Positions 36,960 to 49,819 of a stretch of DNA of 62,000 bases are shown here, one piece after another (position 1 is the stretch's first letter; each line of letters begins with the position of its first letter). A program made the position numbers and the translations under genes. The stretch comes from Phoronis australis (Eukaryota; Phoronida; Phoronidae): positions 304,920 through 366,919 of the forward strand of contig NMRA01000368.1 in the NCBI GenBank assembly GCA_002633005.1, in the 5' to 3' direction. Under the pieces are notes generated by a model. That model was not told where the DNA came from. It worked only from the letters and a program-made list of their open reading frames with translations, and ran no database searches.

Positions 36960-38550
36960 AAGGATACGTACACTACAACTTGTGGTCAAAGCCCACTTCT
37001 ATCATGCAAAAATTCATAAGGTAACTGTTAATTTAGTAAGTTCTTGATCAAATTGAAGAAGTATCACATACTCAAGAAAAATTATTACCGTGCTGATCAA
37101 GTTATTCTAGATGATGATACATTGCATGTCTTAACACAGTACATGTATAATGAGAACTTCTTCTCTTGCAATATGATTCTTACAAAAAGAAAATGACAGG
37201 TATCAACTTTTTTCAAAAACTTTATTGGTGCTATTTGCCTAGGTCAACACATTCATCAGTTTGTCAAAATAGTTAAAGCAATGTTAGTCCCAGTGTTCAG
37301 CTTGTAAACAGTAAAAATGGTATTGGTTGGGGTGTACATGTACGTACACAACGCACAGCCGATCAACGTCAAATTTTGACTAAGTTACAAATGTATGGGA
37401 TGATCTTGAGTTTTGTGCTGCCTCTACTTGTTGTTTTGTTTCAAGTTGTCTTGATAGACAGCGAACCTGCCTCTGCAACATCAGTTGTCACATGACATGT
37501 CTTTTAGGATGTTACTAGCCAAGACCTGTGTGGCATTTTATTTCCCACAAGTTTAATAATGGCCATTGTTTTTTTTGTTTTGTTTTGTCAGACTGGATGC
37601 ATTTTGGAAATATCAGTATTGTTCATGAGAACAGCAGTATATAAAAATACTTGTGGGCAATACTCAGCACAGAGGTTGGAGGTACGTACACTACACAGGG
37701 GTACTTCCCCTGAATTTCAATGACTTATCAGGTTTATAAAAAATACTTAGAATCTACTGAGAGTTAGTTCACTTACCAAATCTATTCAAAGAGAACAAAC
37801 AAAAAGTACAGCATAAATGTGTATATCTGTCTGTCATTCTTTGAAAACAGGCACATGTTAAACTCTAGGAGTACGCACACTACACAAATGCTAATACTTC
37901 ACTCAAAACAAATGCATTTATAATTAAGACCCTTTTAACCTAGCATTTTAATGGAGGAAACTGTGTGATAAACGTTGCATACTTACAGTGTAATATTTCA
38001 TTTGTTTCATTGTATTTGTTCACATCGGGATCTGTACACTACACAGGGGTACGTGCCACTACATGAATGACATGTCAGGTTTGTAATTACTAAATACCAA
38101 GAATCTACTGAGAGTTAGTTGATTTACTAAATCAATACAAAGAGAAAAAACTAAGAGGCACAGCATTCGTGCGCATATTTATCATACTTTGAAATTAGGC
38201 ACAAATTAAAATATGGGGGTACTTACACTACACAAATGCTAATATTTCACTCAAAACAAATGTATTTGCAATAAACACCATTTTAACCTAACTTTTTAAG
38301 GAAGGAAACTGTCTATGACCAATGTTGCTCACTTACCAAGTGAAATTTTAATTTCATGGCATTTGTAAACATGAGGGTACGTACACAACATCATGGTTTC
38401 AGTATCACACATGGTAACATAATGTTGTATGGCCATTTATTTTTCTTTGGTGATAATAAGCACCATGTTGTTATTTTAAGGCAATAATTTCATTTGCAAT
38501 GACCATTTGTGTTATTGAATTTCACATTGGGATACGTACATTACATTTTG
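36960..38550. repeat. ~349 bp satellite with GTACGTACACTACAC motif
   Basis: The GTACGTACAC(T/A)ACA motif recurs near 36967, 37340, 37688, 37878, 38036, 38226, 38384 and 38530. Two full units (37.68-38.03 and 38.03-38.38 kb) share long blocks such as AATCTACTGAGAGTTAGTT and ACACAAATGCTAATA at offsets of 348-351. Within a unit the motif appears twice, ~190 and ~158 bases apart, so the unit may be a dimer of a ~175 bp ancestor. Confidence 0.85.
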
Positions 38551-38614
38551 TTAACCTTTTGGGCCATTTTCACCATAGCAGAACCCAGTCAATATCCAAA
38601 CTTTTGGTTTGTTT

Positions 38615-39282
38615 AGATATTGAATAATTTGCTGCGTTGCCTAGACTAACTTATTCTACAGTTCTTTTTATTACAGAGTATGAACTTAAGTTTTTAACCC
38701 TTTTTACAGTAGTTGAGGGTTAGAAACGCAGAATTCAACAAATTTCGTAACGAGTGCCTGTTTTATAATGAACCGTACCATTTCTCAATGATTAAGCACA
38801 ACTTCGTCTAAGTAATTCTGAAAGTGACTCAAGTTATTCCCAGTCATATCAAAGCAATTGCTTACTTAATAAAATAAATTTCTTTTCTACTGTTGACAGT
38901 TGAAAATAGTAATTTTTAAAATGGCCACTCGTAACGCTAAACTTAGTGAGATATTGAATAATTTGCTGCGTTGCCTAGACTAACTTATTCTACAGTTCTT
39001 TTTATTACAGAGTGTGAACTTAAGTTTTTAACCCTTTTTACAGTAGTTGAGGGTTAGAAACGCAGAATTCAACAAATTTCGTAACGAGTGCTTGTTTTAT
39101 AATGAACCCTACCATTTCTCAATGATTAAGCACAACTTCGTCCAAGTACTAATTCTGAAAGTGACTCAAGTTATTCCCAGTCATATCAAATTAATTGCTT
39201 ATTTAATAAAATAAATTTCTTTTCTACTGTTGACGAGTTGAAAATGGTAATTTTTAAAATGGCCACTCGTAACGCTAAACTT
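38615..39282. repeat. 334 bp tandem duplication
   Basis: 38615-38948 and 38949-39282 are nearly identical, from AGATATTGAATAATT to CGTAACGCTAAACTT. Few substitutions and small indels, so it is recent. It sits just upstream of the M6 promoter region. Confidence 0.95.
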
Positions 39283-39469
39283 GAGGCATGAAATTCATAT
39301 AGACAACATGCATAAATTTCTCAAACATTGTCTGTTTTTGATGATTCATCTTTTTTTAATTTGCACAACTAAAAACTCTTTGCATATGAGATTCACTGGC
39401 ATTTGTTAAGTGACCAAAAATTTATTTTAGACCGTCAACTCTTGATCATTGTGATTTAGCCGACAGCCA

Positions 39470-39790
39470 AAAGCAACCCCCCTCCCCCGGCCCGGCTGCC
39501 GCCGAGGTGCGCGTACGACCATCCGTCCGCGGCGTACGCGGGCAGTGTGGCTCAGTTTGGATGATCACTTATAAGCTCAGCTGATTTTCCGTTGGAGTCA
39601 TTTGTATAAGATTCTGAATGCAGTCCGTACTATTCAAGACAAAACAGGCGAAATTGTGACATGTGCCCGTTGCCGGGCCTGTGTTATGGGTAAGTTAGGC
39701 CGCACCATGATCCCCGGCGGGCGGGGGGGCGGCCGGGTGGGAAGATTCAAGTTAGGGCGGCGCGCTTTCAGGCTACTCTTCTCCGTAGCA
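39470..39790 (+). promoter_or_regulatory. CpG-rich region upstream of M6, probable promoter
   Basis: GC-rich and CpG-dense in an AT-rich neighbourhood (CCCGGCCCGGCTGCCGCCG, CGTCCGCGGCGTACGCGG, GGCGGGCGGGGGGGCGGCC). TATAAG near 39570 is followed ~28 bases later by an initiator-like GTCATTT. It lies 0.5-0.8 kb before the M6 start codon. Confidence 0.55.
39686..39689 (+). other. Candidate alternative first coding exon end of M6 (ATGG|GTAAGT)
   Basis: ATG, G, then GTAAGTTA, the same arrangement as the start at 40268. Spliced to 42013 it would give the same protein. Its frame is open upstream without an ATG, and two short upstream ATG frames precede it, so use depends on where transcription starts. 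Confidence 0.35.
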
Positions 39791-40267
39791 AACTTCTCGA
39801 ACAAGTTTAAAACAGTAGCCGACGATTAAAAATCCGCAATTTCTACAGTCACAAATGCACTATAGAACGTATCATTGACCACCGACAGAAAGGTTGTGGT
39901 GTGAGATTGTCACAACCTGACAGCGCTAACCAGAACTGAGCCGCGGATTCAGTCATGACGACGGTGGTTGATCCACTCTGTATTACAGCAACATCAGTTC
40001 ATGTGCAAAGTACATTTGCTTTTTAAGCTTAGCCTAAACCATGGAATCATCGGTTGATGCACGTATGTTTTCTTCTTCGCAAACCCCATTTCTTTTCGTG
40101 GCCTTTGATCAATCTTTCGCGCACCTGCTCATAGCGCCACCTGTTGATGACAGTTATTGTCAGGTGTGGTAAATATGATTTTCTGTTTCGCTGTGTAGGC
40201 ATTGTGTTCTGGATAATATTTGCTCATTAGAGGCCGATACTTATAAACAAGACGCTGTAGTTCAGCC

Positions 40268-43200
40268 ATGGGTAAGTTTATATCATATGTACATAGTTTA
40301 TTTGTACAGAGCTTATATCCTTGCTAAGTTAATGCCTGTGCCAGGTGTGTCAAATGTTGGCTAAGACGTAATAGACTTTGTCGTTATCAAAAGTGATTCA
40401 TCTGTCCGACTTATTTTTGATAGAATTAAAACATGTACGTGTTAGGTGTGATTTGAGACTGTCCGCCCTATGGCAAATGTTAGTATTTGTGTATCCGTTT
40501 TGATTAGTAATTCGAATTTAATGGATAGCATAGACACTTATAACCAAATTTCCTTTCTGGCTGGCCCAATTTCAAATGTAGGTCATCCAGTGTAATGCTT
40601 GTAAAGTGCGACCTAAACTTGACCCGGCGTCCTGGGGACATATAAGTTGACCTTCAAATTCAGATTTGTTTCATGTTTCTATGTATAGAACTTATTTTTA
40701 CAATGTTACTAAGATTCAGGTGGTTACAAAATTTGATTGGAACTGTGCCTGTGAGCATTTGTTCATATGTTTATTCACTTCCAGATTCAGGAATAAGAAC
40801 CATCAAATTTTACTATGACCCACTACTGATGAGCTGACGTAACTTAATAAATTAGGATAATTTGTTCATTTGTTCAGTTTGTTGTTTAATTAATTAATGT
40901 AAACATACACATTAAGGATTCAACATGGCAACACGAGACATCTGTCTTTCGTAAATTTTCTAATCTTATCATAAGATTTTTATGCCAATTTATGAAGTAC
41001 AATAAATTAATGCAATGTACCCCTTTAGGTTAACGTCCATGGCATTATGCCAATATCAAAATTTACACTTTCAAACACCCATGCTGGCTTAGTGCTCACC
41101 CCCAATGTAATTGATAGCCTTACAAGTGCAATTAAGTGGCTCTAACACGTACAATTTAACTCCCACTAAAACATATTCACATTACGTAATAGCTCAATAT
41201 TATTTTTTGGTGTAAATGATCAGTCTGGGGGAGGCATTTGGCTGAGCATGTTCAGGTAAACACTTCTATTCCCGATTTTTCAAAAATTATGCTTTTATAA
41301 ACATTAATGCTCAGCGTAATGCAATGATATTTTACTTCCCATCTAGTATATTAGCATGTCGCCCTTTTTATTTGAACTTGGTTCCAAGTGTGATTGAACC
41401 GTCAGTTCTTCCAATTTGCCCGAAAGTCATTAAATTTTCTAAGTAAGGAACAATTTTAGACCAATTAAAATTATTACAGAAAATGGTCTTAATCAAAATT
41501 TTTTTAATGGAAAGGCAGGTTTATTAACACTTTGATAATAATTAAGTATACATTAATTTGTGTTGTATAGACCTCTACAGATCTCATATCTTTCTCTCCA
41601 ATTACATATTAAGTGTTATCGCTTTGATGGGTGGATATTATTTGTAACTGATGTTAGTAATATTGCAAAAAATAACAACGCAGTTGATCTGTGCTTGACG
41701 TTTCTGAGATGAAAATTCAAACGCATAGGTGGATCAAGGGGTCCGGACCCCTCTTTTTCCCTTGGTTTAGTGATATCAAATCTAGAATCTTCAAATTGTT
41801 GACTTGGATGCCGTCTTTTGAAAAATCCTTGATCCAACCCCCCCCCCTCCTTTAATAAATCCGTTTAACGAGGAGAGCAGCAATCACGCTGAACCCTGGA
41901 TTGGTTTGGGCTCAATGTGTGCACACGAGAATACGCACATGAGCAGGAGATACCTGTTGATTTAGAAGTAGATTGCAAAACCATGAGCCTCAAAGTTTTA
42001 ATTTTGTTACAGGGTGCGTAGAGTGTCTGGGACGAGTACCATTTGCATCGCTGATCGCGATGGTGTTGACTTGTGTTGGTGTTGGAGTATTCTGTGGTTC
42101 TTTGTACGAGGCCCTGAGGATTGTTCTCATCAACATATTCGAAGAGTTGTTTTGGTTTAGGATAGACTGGTATGTGATAAACTGAGATCCTGGTCTTGGA
42201 TACATTGTCCATTTGGACCCGTCAGTTTGCATGCCTGCAGTTTTCAGATTTTGGACACCATGAATTCAAACCGTATGGTAGTTCTTTACTTTTTAACATA
42301 AAATACACCCAACAATTGAACTTTTATTTTTTTAAATTTCTCCACAAGTGATTAGGAACATTTTTGTCTATTACAATCATGATATATATGTAGTGTGTAG
42401 ATATCATTTTTGTCTATTACAATCATGATATATATGTAGTGTGTAAATATCATAAAATGACCTTTGCTAAAATTACCATTGTTTGCAAAAATGTATATCA
42501 GTCTTTGAAAAATGGAAAAATTACCACTATGGCAATTATGTGCAAATTAATGGAGAATTACGGTAGGTAAATATGTGACAACACGTTATTAATAATTTTT
42601 GAGATTCATTTACTTTTAATTATAGCGTGTTTGTAATACAAGTTCAATTAATTTTTTTTTCTGTTCTTATAAGTGCCCCAGTTAGACATCCGTTGATAAA
42701 ATAAGAAGTAACAATTATTAACTGATTCATAGTTGCATTTAGCAGCAGAGCCTAGTAAAATATTAGCATAATCAAGTCCATAGGTGGACACAGGTTGAAA
42801 AAATCGTCGACGTCATAAACAGTGGTAAAAGACAAGAAAATTTTCTTGAACAATTAAGTTTTGACTTACATAAATTGCCATGCCTTGTGAAATGCGAAGA
42901 TTTTGCAATCTCTGTGTGAGGAAGACTTGGTTTATATTTTTTATTTCTTGATTGGAAATTAAGTAGGATTTTAAAATCTTAGTTGCTACCATATCCAGGC
43001 ATTAGTATCTGTAATTTGAATCGTCGGGAGAAAATGTTCACAATCATGGTAAAAAACCACACCAATTTCAGACAGATAGTAAATAATTGCCCGAATTGTC
43101 CTATTGATCCAACGTTTTGCTTTATTCGCTAAACCATATTCTCAAGGCAAAATTTTCTCTTGTCAGGTTAACAGCTATCCAGATCACATTCATCGTGGTT

Positions 43201-46200
43201 GCAGTAGTCATGGGTTTGTTCTCAATCATTCTTCTTGTGTTTGGTTTTCTGGCAACGGGCGCCACTCGTGACAATGTCTACGCACGAACCAAGTGCATGA
43301 TGGGAGGGAAGTGTTCTGCCATTGTGGTGAGAAGTGACTTAGTCTACGCTATTATTCTCTTATTGCATCGATAATGAACAGATGTGTAACTTGCTATAAA
43401 GTCAACTGCACACAGCCTTCGACAGTATGAAAATCACATTTGCGACCAGGCCAAAATCTCAGGTGGCAATTTCAAAATTTAGCTGGCACACACCGATACC
43501 AGGCTGGTCAACCTCGACAACCAAAAGAAACACTGTTGGGTCAAGCTATATTTGGTGTTTGGGCACCCATATTTTCCCATTTCACCAGAAAAATGCTGTT
43601 TGGGTGATTTTGGGTTATGCGATTCAGCTCGCAAGTGTTAAAGGTTGTTATGCCCAAGTCGCACACCTGCAACTAATGCGAGTTGTCCAAAATCTCAGCT
43701 CCCATTTCTAAATTTCAGGTCGCAAATGTGGCCTGTAGTCCATAATGTTGAGCCCTGACACAGTTATTGTCTCTGTTATACAGTTATAGCACTGGTGAAT
43801 TTCATTAGTTTTAAGGTTAAAAGACTCTATCGACAGTTCTTTGTATTTGGCCAAATATCTACAAAAGTATAGATGTTAACTCAGTAAAGTATACGTTCTC
43901 TGAAAGTAGAAAACCTGTAGAGTTTGAATTTGGATTTTCCATCGATCTGCCATCAATTGAGTTACACGATGATGTGTTTTGATAAAATGAAGTGTAACGA
44001 ATGACATGAGCTTCCCCTCTTTACTTTGCAGTTCATGGGAATCTCTTATATTATGAATATTGGCTGGATGGGTGTATCTTGTGCTATGACCATTCCGGTG
44101 TTCCTGTACGTGTTTATGAAGGCCATCTGTGACATGGACCTCCGACAGAGGGTAGCCAACTACCAGGAAGACTATTGCTTCAATTTGACCAGAATTGGTG
44201 AGTTTTCAAGTGTTTGCTTATAGTGTACATAGTGATAGTCTGTTGGCCAATAGATGGTGTTGCTTAATATCTGGTTGTTTGTTTTCTCTGGTGGAAAATG
44301 ACTAAGTGCTGACGTGGCAATGAATAGATATATCAGAAACATTTAGTATTTTAAAAAGCACTGCAATTGATACTCTGTGTCTGCATCAGAAATTTTATTT
44401 GGATGAATTTCGGTGACTAATTTGTATTAATTCAATGATTATAAGTCACGATGTCAAAAGTCAAAATACAGTATGTTATGTTATGTAACACGATTTTTGG
44501 TTTTGTACATGTTATATAGTACCATGGGATGTTTTCAAGATCAACACTCATGTCTGTTATGTTGTTTCCTCTTTAAGGTATATTTCGGGACTACACAGAG
44601 AGCAAGGGCAGTCAAAATGCCCTGTGTACGTCAGGGGAGATAAGACAGTTATGTGACAATGTGAGTTTTTTAAGTCAGAGCAAGGAGCAAGAATATATAA
44701 TGTAAAATTAAGGGATGCCGTGACTTATCTATATTTTATTGCATTTTGTGGAATAATTATCAAAAAGTTTATGGTTCAGCAATTACATATTTTGAGTTAA
44801 TATTTATGCATTGTTACCCAAAATTGCGATTTAAAGTGTAGTTCTATTGGTTGCATTTCAGTTGCATGGTGGCCATTATTTTCTTGGGCAGTCAAGCCTC
44901 TTAGAAAACCCCGGTTCACCGAGAGTTTCCAAGTACTCATTCAGATGAGTCACTCAAAAACACTCACAATTATAGTAGGTTGTTTACTATAAAACGTGGT
45001 GGAGATTATCTGATGGGTCCTCTATGATGTTCTCGACATCATGGTTTCTTGTATCAATTCTCTTCCTGTTCTTCACACTCGTGAATGTGTTCACTCTCCT
45101 GGTTTTCTGCTGCAGGTTGACTTGACAGGGCCATACTTTGGTGCTGCGTTTGGTGGTGCCCTGTTAATAGTGCTAGGCCTGGTAAGTGACTCATCAGGTA
45201 TCTGTTGCTGTTTTGGCTTAGTTTTAGAAATAGTCTTATCTTGTGTGATACTTACGGTTTTGCTTTTGTTTATCACTGATGCTGAATTGTGTATTGCACT
45301 TCTTAAAAGGATACTAAATCCTGTTTTGGTGATTGCAACCAAGTCTCGCTTTGTCCCCTGCTGATGCACAACTTATGTGAAAAAAGCAGGATTATGCTAC
45401 GAAAACACAATACTCACTGTCTCACAGAATACACATTATGGTTCTCCATGGGTTGTCCTTCCCAATAGTTGTCATGTAACTCACCAAAGACTCGGTAAAG
45501 AGTTTTCAAAATTTGCTTCAAAGTGGGTTAGCGACGGTTAGAGGGGATTATTTTGATGTAGAGTACAGGAAAGGAAAATGGTTAATATATGTTAATAGGC
45601 CAAATACGGGACTGCCATAGTATCCTTTTAAAATTTTGATTGTCAAAATGCTGCTGTTATTTCTAAGCATGTAGAACATTTCTTAGTGTGCCATGAGTTG
45701 TTTATGTGTCTCAATTTATAGAAAGCCTTTTGTGAAAGTCTAGGATTCTTAAACTATATTTGCTTATTAACTTAAAATATAATTTGCTTATTATCCTACT
45801 TGGTGCATTACCTCCCCTTACCCTGATTAAATGCATGCGCAACATTCCTGGCATTATGTAAATGGTAAGCTTCATATAGTCCAGTTCACCTGTAAATCAG
45901 TTCAGTCTTGAACTTGTCAGCGTGTTTATAATGCAGTGAAATGGCTTGCAAAAGCAAGATAAAGGAAATTGAAGTAGTGCGCTCTTTCGGTAGATTTTGC
46001 ATGGGCCATAATTAATTAGTGTCAGGGGAGCATAGATTATGGTTAGGATAACCATCATTTCTGATTGTTTTGTTAAAAATAGTTCCAAGAAATTGTCTTT
46101 CTCCGTTGGTTCAATGTTTTACTGCGTTAGCTTTTTGAAGCTTTGTTTTTCACTCCGACCATTTCTCTACATCTTTTCCTACCTGATGCAATGTTGACTT

Positions 46201-48173
46201 GTGGAATGCTTTTGAGACTGCGCAGCGCAAAGCAATCTACTGGCATCCCTTTCTTAAATTTTGTAGTCCCATTTCATTGTCATCCTGGCCACTAACTATA
46301 CCAGAATCAAGACCACCAAAGAGCTAACAGAGTATAAACAAGCAGTCGATGAAGAACTTGAGATGGAGGCTTTTCGCATTGACAGAAATTTTTCTGATGC
46401 CTAGTAACCTGTGTCTGCTTTTGGTAGGCGGATTGTTTTGTAACTGAAAGAGATTTCACTAGGTCTTGATGGTGGGCAGTGCTTAAATTTGCGATTTCTT
46501 AAATTAAGTTTTGCAATAGAAAGAAGCCACAAATAATGCAAAATATATTAGATTATATGAAAATTGAGTGAAAGGGGTTGAATATAGAGAAGAAACTGGG
46601 ATGATCTTTTTTAGAAATTCTCATGTTTGCTATTCAGTAGTTTTTGCTTTGGTGTGTTTCCTTTCTTTGTGAAACGATTGTGGCATACACTTCCATGCAT
46701 GTCTTTGCTGCATGTGCTCCGTTAGGTTCTGTACTTGGTCTTCTGCATGCTTGGCACTGCATGTGGACTGCTGGCAGCTGTTGAAATATATGTTCTATGT
46801 GCTTGACCTGTAAGGTGCTTTTGATAAAGTGGACTGCTTTTCCAATCCAACTGCTGCTGACACTTTCCAGGTCTATACTCTCATTTTAGAGATGTTCTGT
46901 TCGCTATTGATGATTTGTCAATCCGTCTGTTCTAGTCCATGTTTGTTGTTATTCTGGTGGCTAATTACACACGCATAAAGATCTCCAAAGAGCTCACGGA
47001 GTATCGTGATGCCGTAAACCCCAGCCTGACGGAGCTGGATGAAGTGTTTACCCAACGTTCCTGAACTTGCCTTAATGGTATGATACTAATGGACGGAACT
47101 GGATGTTGTGCAGAGTTTGTACGGTGAATAGATTCTATCCGGTACATTAACCAAGGCCATTCTGTCATGCTACATATATTTGATATCTGTTGTTGTGACT
47201 GACCATGCTTATATCGAGCCCTGTCTCATGGAGAGTTTGCTGATTTATGAAAGTTGATACCCGTTCACTGAGATGCCATTTCGTTCATAATCTGACCAAG
47301 CCATTGTGCAGTTTTCTGTCTACATGCATTCAAACATGGGGCTGCTCCATATTGGAAATGTTCTGAGTTATGTTCGGAAATCTTGAGCTTTTTTGCTTTA
47401 CAAGACAAATAACGTCATTACTTGTACTTTTGATGCAAAACTGTTAGTGACGTACTCAGCAAGTGGTTATAATGTATAACCGTAGTAATCGTTTCTGTGG
47501 TTCAAAAAAGCAAGAATTAAGATGCAAAAGACACGACGCACAATTTGAATCATGTTTGGGTTTTTGCACAGTGTCACCAAGTCAGGCTACAATTGCTTCA
47601 CTCAAATGCATGTTATTTGTGGTTTCTTTGCAAAAATAATGTCTAAAAGTCATTCTAAATGCATTCAATGTTGCATCAAAGCTTTTAGTTGAAGATTTTC
47701 ACTTTTCCCGTGTCTGGTGAATTCTTTGTTATCGTAGGAAGTGTTATTGAATCATTATGATACGCTATTATGTAGACAAAAGGCTTGTTCTTCACAGATT
47801 TAATGCAGTGTTTTAGTTTGTAATGAGTGGTAGTACACCCCGTGTTGACCATTGTTAAATTTAACAGTTGCTTTTTCATGTGCAGTTTGTATTTCTAGTC
47901 AAAGAGTACCTCTAACTAATGAGAATTGATATCTTTATGGTATCTCTCCCGGGACTCATTGCACAACCATTGTGCTTGAATGTTTACATTCATTTGAAAC
48001 TGATGTTTATTTACTTTTGTCTCATTTTGTTTTAGACGCTGTTTGTCGTGATCTTAACAGCAAATTACACACGGATAAAAATATCAAAAGAGCTGACAGA
48101 ATATCGAGATGCCGTCAACTATGAAAGCACACAACTTGACCAGATTATCACCAACTCAAAGGCAGAGTTTTGA
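40268..48173 (+). CDS. M6: Proteolipid (PLP/M6) family four-TM protein with three alternative C-termini
   Basis: Shared exons: 40268-40271, 42013-42169, 43167-43326, 44032-44197, 44578-44660, 45116-45181. One of three last exons follows: 46267-46404, 46936-47064 or 48036-48173 (257, 254 or 257 aa). All junctions are GT-AG with matching phases. The start MGCVECLGRVPFASLIA matches the PLP/M6 family, whose first coding exon classically carries only the start codon and one base, as here. TM segments: ~12-32, 57-82, 108-138 and 198-220. The large outer loop (139-197) has four cysteines (140, 156, 179, 188), as expected for two disulfides, and an N-glycosylation site at Asn158. N-terminal cysteines 3 and 6 are likely palmitoylated, by analogy with the family. 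Role: surface membrane protein, often neural (M6 in flies, GPM6A/B and PLP1 in vertebrates). Confidence 0.92.
42361..42452. repeat. 46 bp tandem duplication in M6 intron 2
   Basis: TTTTTGTCTATTACAATCAT followed by GATATATATGTAGTGTG, twice, offset by 46 bases with one difference. Confidence 0.97.
43833..43940. repeat. Dispersed repeat shared with VWA5B intron 14
   Basis: TTGTATTTGGCCAAATATCTAC and the following ~90 bases (TTAACTCAG, CCTGTAGAGTTTG) match 28322-28440 with substitutions. It lies in M6 intron 3. Confidence 0.65.
46267..46404 (+). other. M6: M6 alternative terminal exon 7a
   Basis: Acceptor TTTTGTAG, then 45 codons and TAG. It completes TM4 (SHFIVILATNYTRIK) and gives an acidic tail ending EAFRIDRNFSDA. 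It is the most diverged of the three: about 19 of the first 28 residues match 7b. No AATAAA is seen before 7b. Confidence 0.88.
46936..47064 (+). other. M6: M6 alternative terminal exon 7b
   Basis: Acceptor TGTTCTAG, then 42 codons and TGA. SMFVVILVANYTRIK, the block ISKELTEYRDAVN, and the tail PSLTELDEVFTQRS. About 25 of the first 28 residues equal 7c, while the last 14 differ completely. Confidence 0.9.
48036..48173 (+). other. M6: M6 alternative terminal exon 7c
   Basis: Acceptor TTGTTTTAG, then 45 codons and TGA. TLFVVILTANYTRIK, the block ISKELTEYRDAVN, and the tail YESTQLDQIITNSKAEF. As the most distal copy it would be used when both upstream exons are skipped. Confidence 0.9.
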
Positions 48174-49791
48174 AATCATTTGAATTCCACCAACGTCATG
48201 TTGTAAAACAATGAATCATCAGTGTGTGTACTAGCAATGTAATAAGTCTACTTTTAACAGATATTTTGTATCGAGACATTCCATTTTGTACGTTTTATTT
48301 TTGAAATTATCGAGTATTAAAAAACGTCCTGTTAAGCCTCGTGTTATTTGTGGAGGCAATGTTTGTGTCATCTTTATATTCTTTCTTGCTTCTTTCTTGC
48401 TGGAAAACTTTGATGAAGTGCTCGTCAGGAGGGTTTGCCCTTTATATGCTGAAGTTCAATGTTACTAATCAAATTCTTCGTTTTACATGAAGCCCATCCA
48501 TTTAGGTGTTAAAACTGTGATTTAGTTCCTAGTGAATGTTAGGGTTAATGTTTGACAAGAAACTGTGGGTGTTTTGTTGCAGTGCATATCCTTTCGGGAT
48601 GGTTTTTCTGACTTCTGGCAAGGCAGTGCGCCTTTGCATTTCATCAGAAACTCTACAGAAGGAATTAACAAAGAATGACATAATGCCTCACTAAGCTGAT
48701 AGCTGCATTCTGTTTTAGGGATTTTAACAGTGAGATTGACATTTTGCTTTGTTGGAAAAACAACATTTTAAACATTTTGACTAGGCATTCAGGACAGGTG
48801 TATATTAATAATTTTTAATAGTCTTTGTATATAATGGGTAAATCTAATTTATGTTTTCATTTATCGACACAGTTTATGATTATATTTGCTTTTGTAGGTT
48901 TTGATCTTATACAGTCGATTGTTTCAATTTCTATTACTATACTGTCAGAATGACAAGATTATGGTTATACAGGTTCTGGAAAGTGTGTTTTGCACGTGGC
49001 AGTATTTTATAATGATTTGCACAAAAAGTTTTAAGCGGATTATTACAAGGTATTAAATGTCAGTTAACTAGACCTGTATTGTTGTGATAAAGAAAAGAGG
49101 TTTTAGGCACATAATTACATGGTATTTAATGAAAATTCACTGGAAGTATTAAAATGTATTAGTACCTTGATTATATGTTTTAATGGATTCATTACCCATG
49201 GTCACCCGTTGAGGATGTGAAATGTATAATATGACTTGACCTACTGTTGTTCCACTTATCTCAGAAAACACTTCTAGTCCTATCACATCTTGTTTTCTTG
49301 TGAAATGCATCTTTGTGTGAAACGCTTAGTCATCTTATTGCCAGTGTGACACAGTTGGTAACCAATTTTATTTTCCATTCAAATGAATTCTGAAAATTGT
49401 ATTTTATGTGCTGGATCCAGGATTTTGAGTAAGTTCACTGTATATTCATTTATTGGCACTTTCTTGTATAGCCTGCTCCTAGGAACAATCTCCAGCAAGC
49501 TGAGTGCGGGTTTACTGTTTTCTTGTGTTCCTACGTAAGCTAAATCTTGGTTGTAATTGAAGCTTACCCCCGTTACCACAATTTTCAATGCAGCTTGCTA
49601 GGAGTCCGACTCTGCAATGTAGGTCTGCTGCCTCAATGTATAGTTTAGCACTGGCTCCTAAGCATCTCTTGCTTGGAGTAATGTGTGGGGATACCCACTG
49701 TTATGACGTGAGAACTATCCTTGAAGACTTATTCAAATATTGTGTGATTATTTCTGTGTTGCTTTTAAAAGCTAATGTATGTTAGAATAAA
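48174..49791 (+). other. M6: Probable M6 (7c isoform) 3' untranslated region
   Basis: AT-rich and non-coding. Poly(A) motifs include ATTAAA near 48315 and AATAAA at 49786-49791. I cannot tell which is used. Confidence 0.4.
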
Positions 49792-49819
49792 TAGTTATTG
49801 ATTTGCATACATTTTTATG

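Noticed and set aside
39602-39829. N-terminally extended M6 start (28 extra residues in frame with ATGG at 39686)
   Set aside because: The frame begins at TTG; there is no in-frame ATG before 39686, so the extension is unlikely to be translated.
46726-46806. A fourth M6 terminal exon (GTTAG acceptor, 26 hydrophobic codons, TGA)
   Set aside because: It is in phase 0, but has no NYTRIK or KELTEY similarity to the other three exons and a weak acceptor; an 81-base open run can occur by chance.
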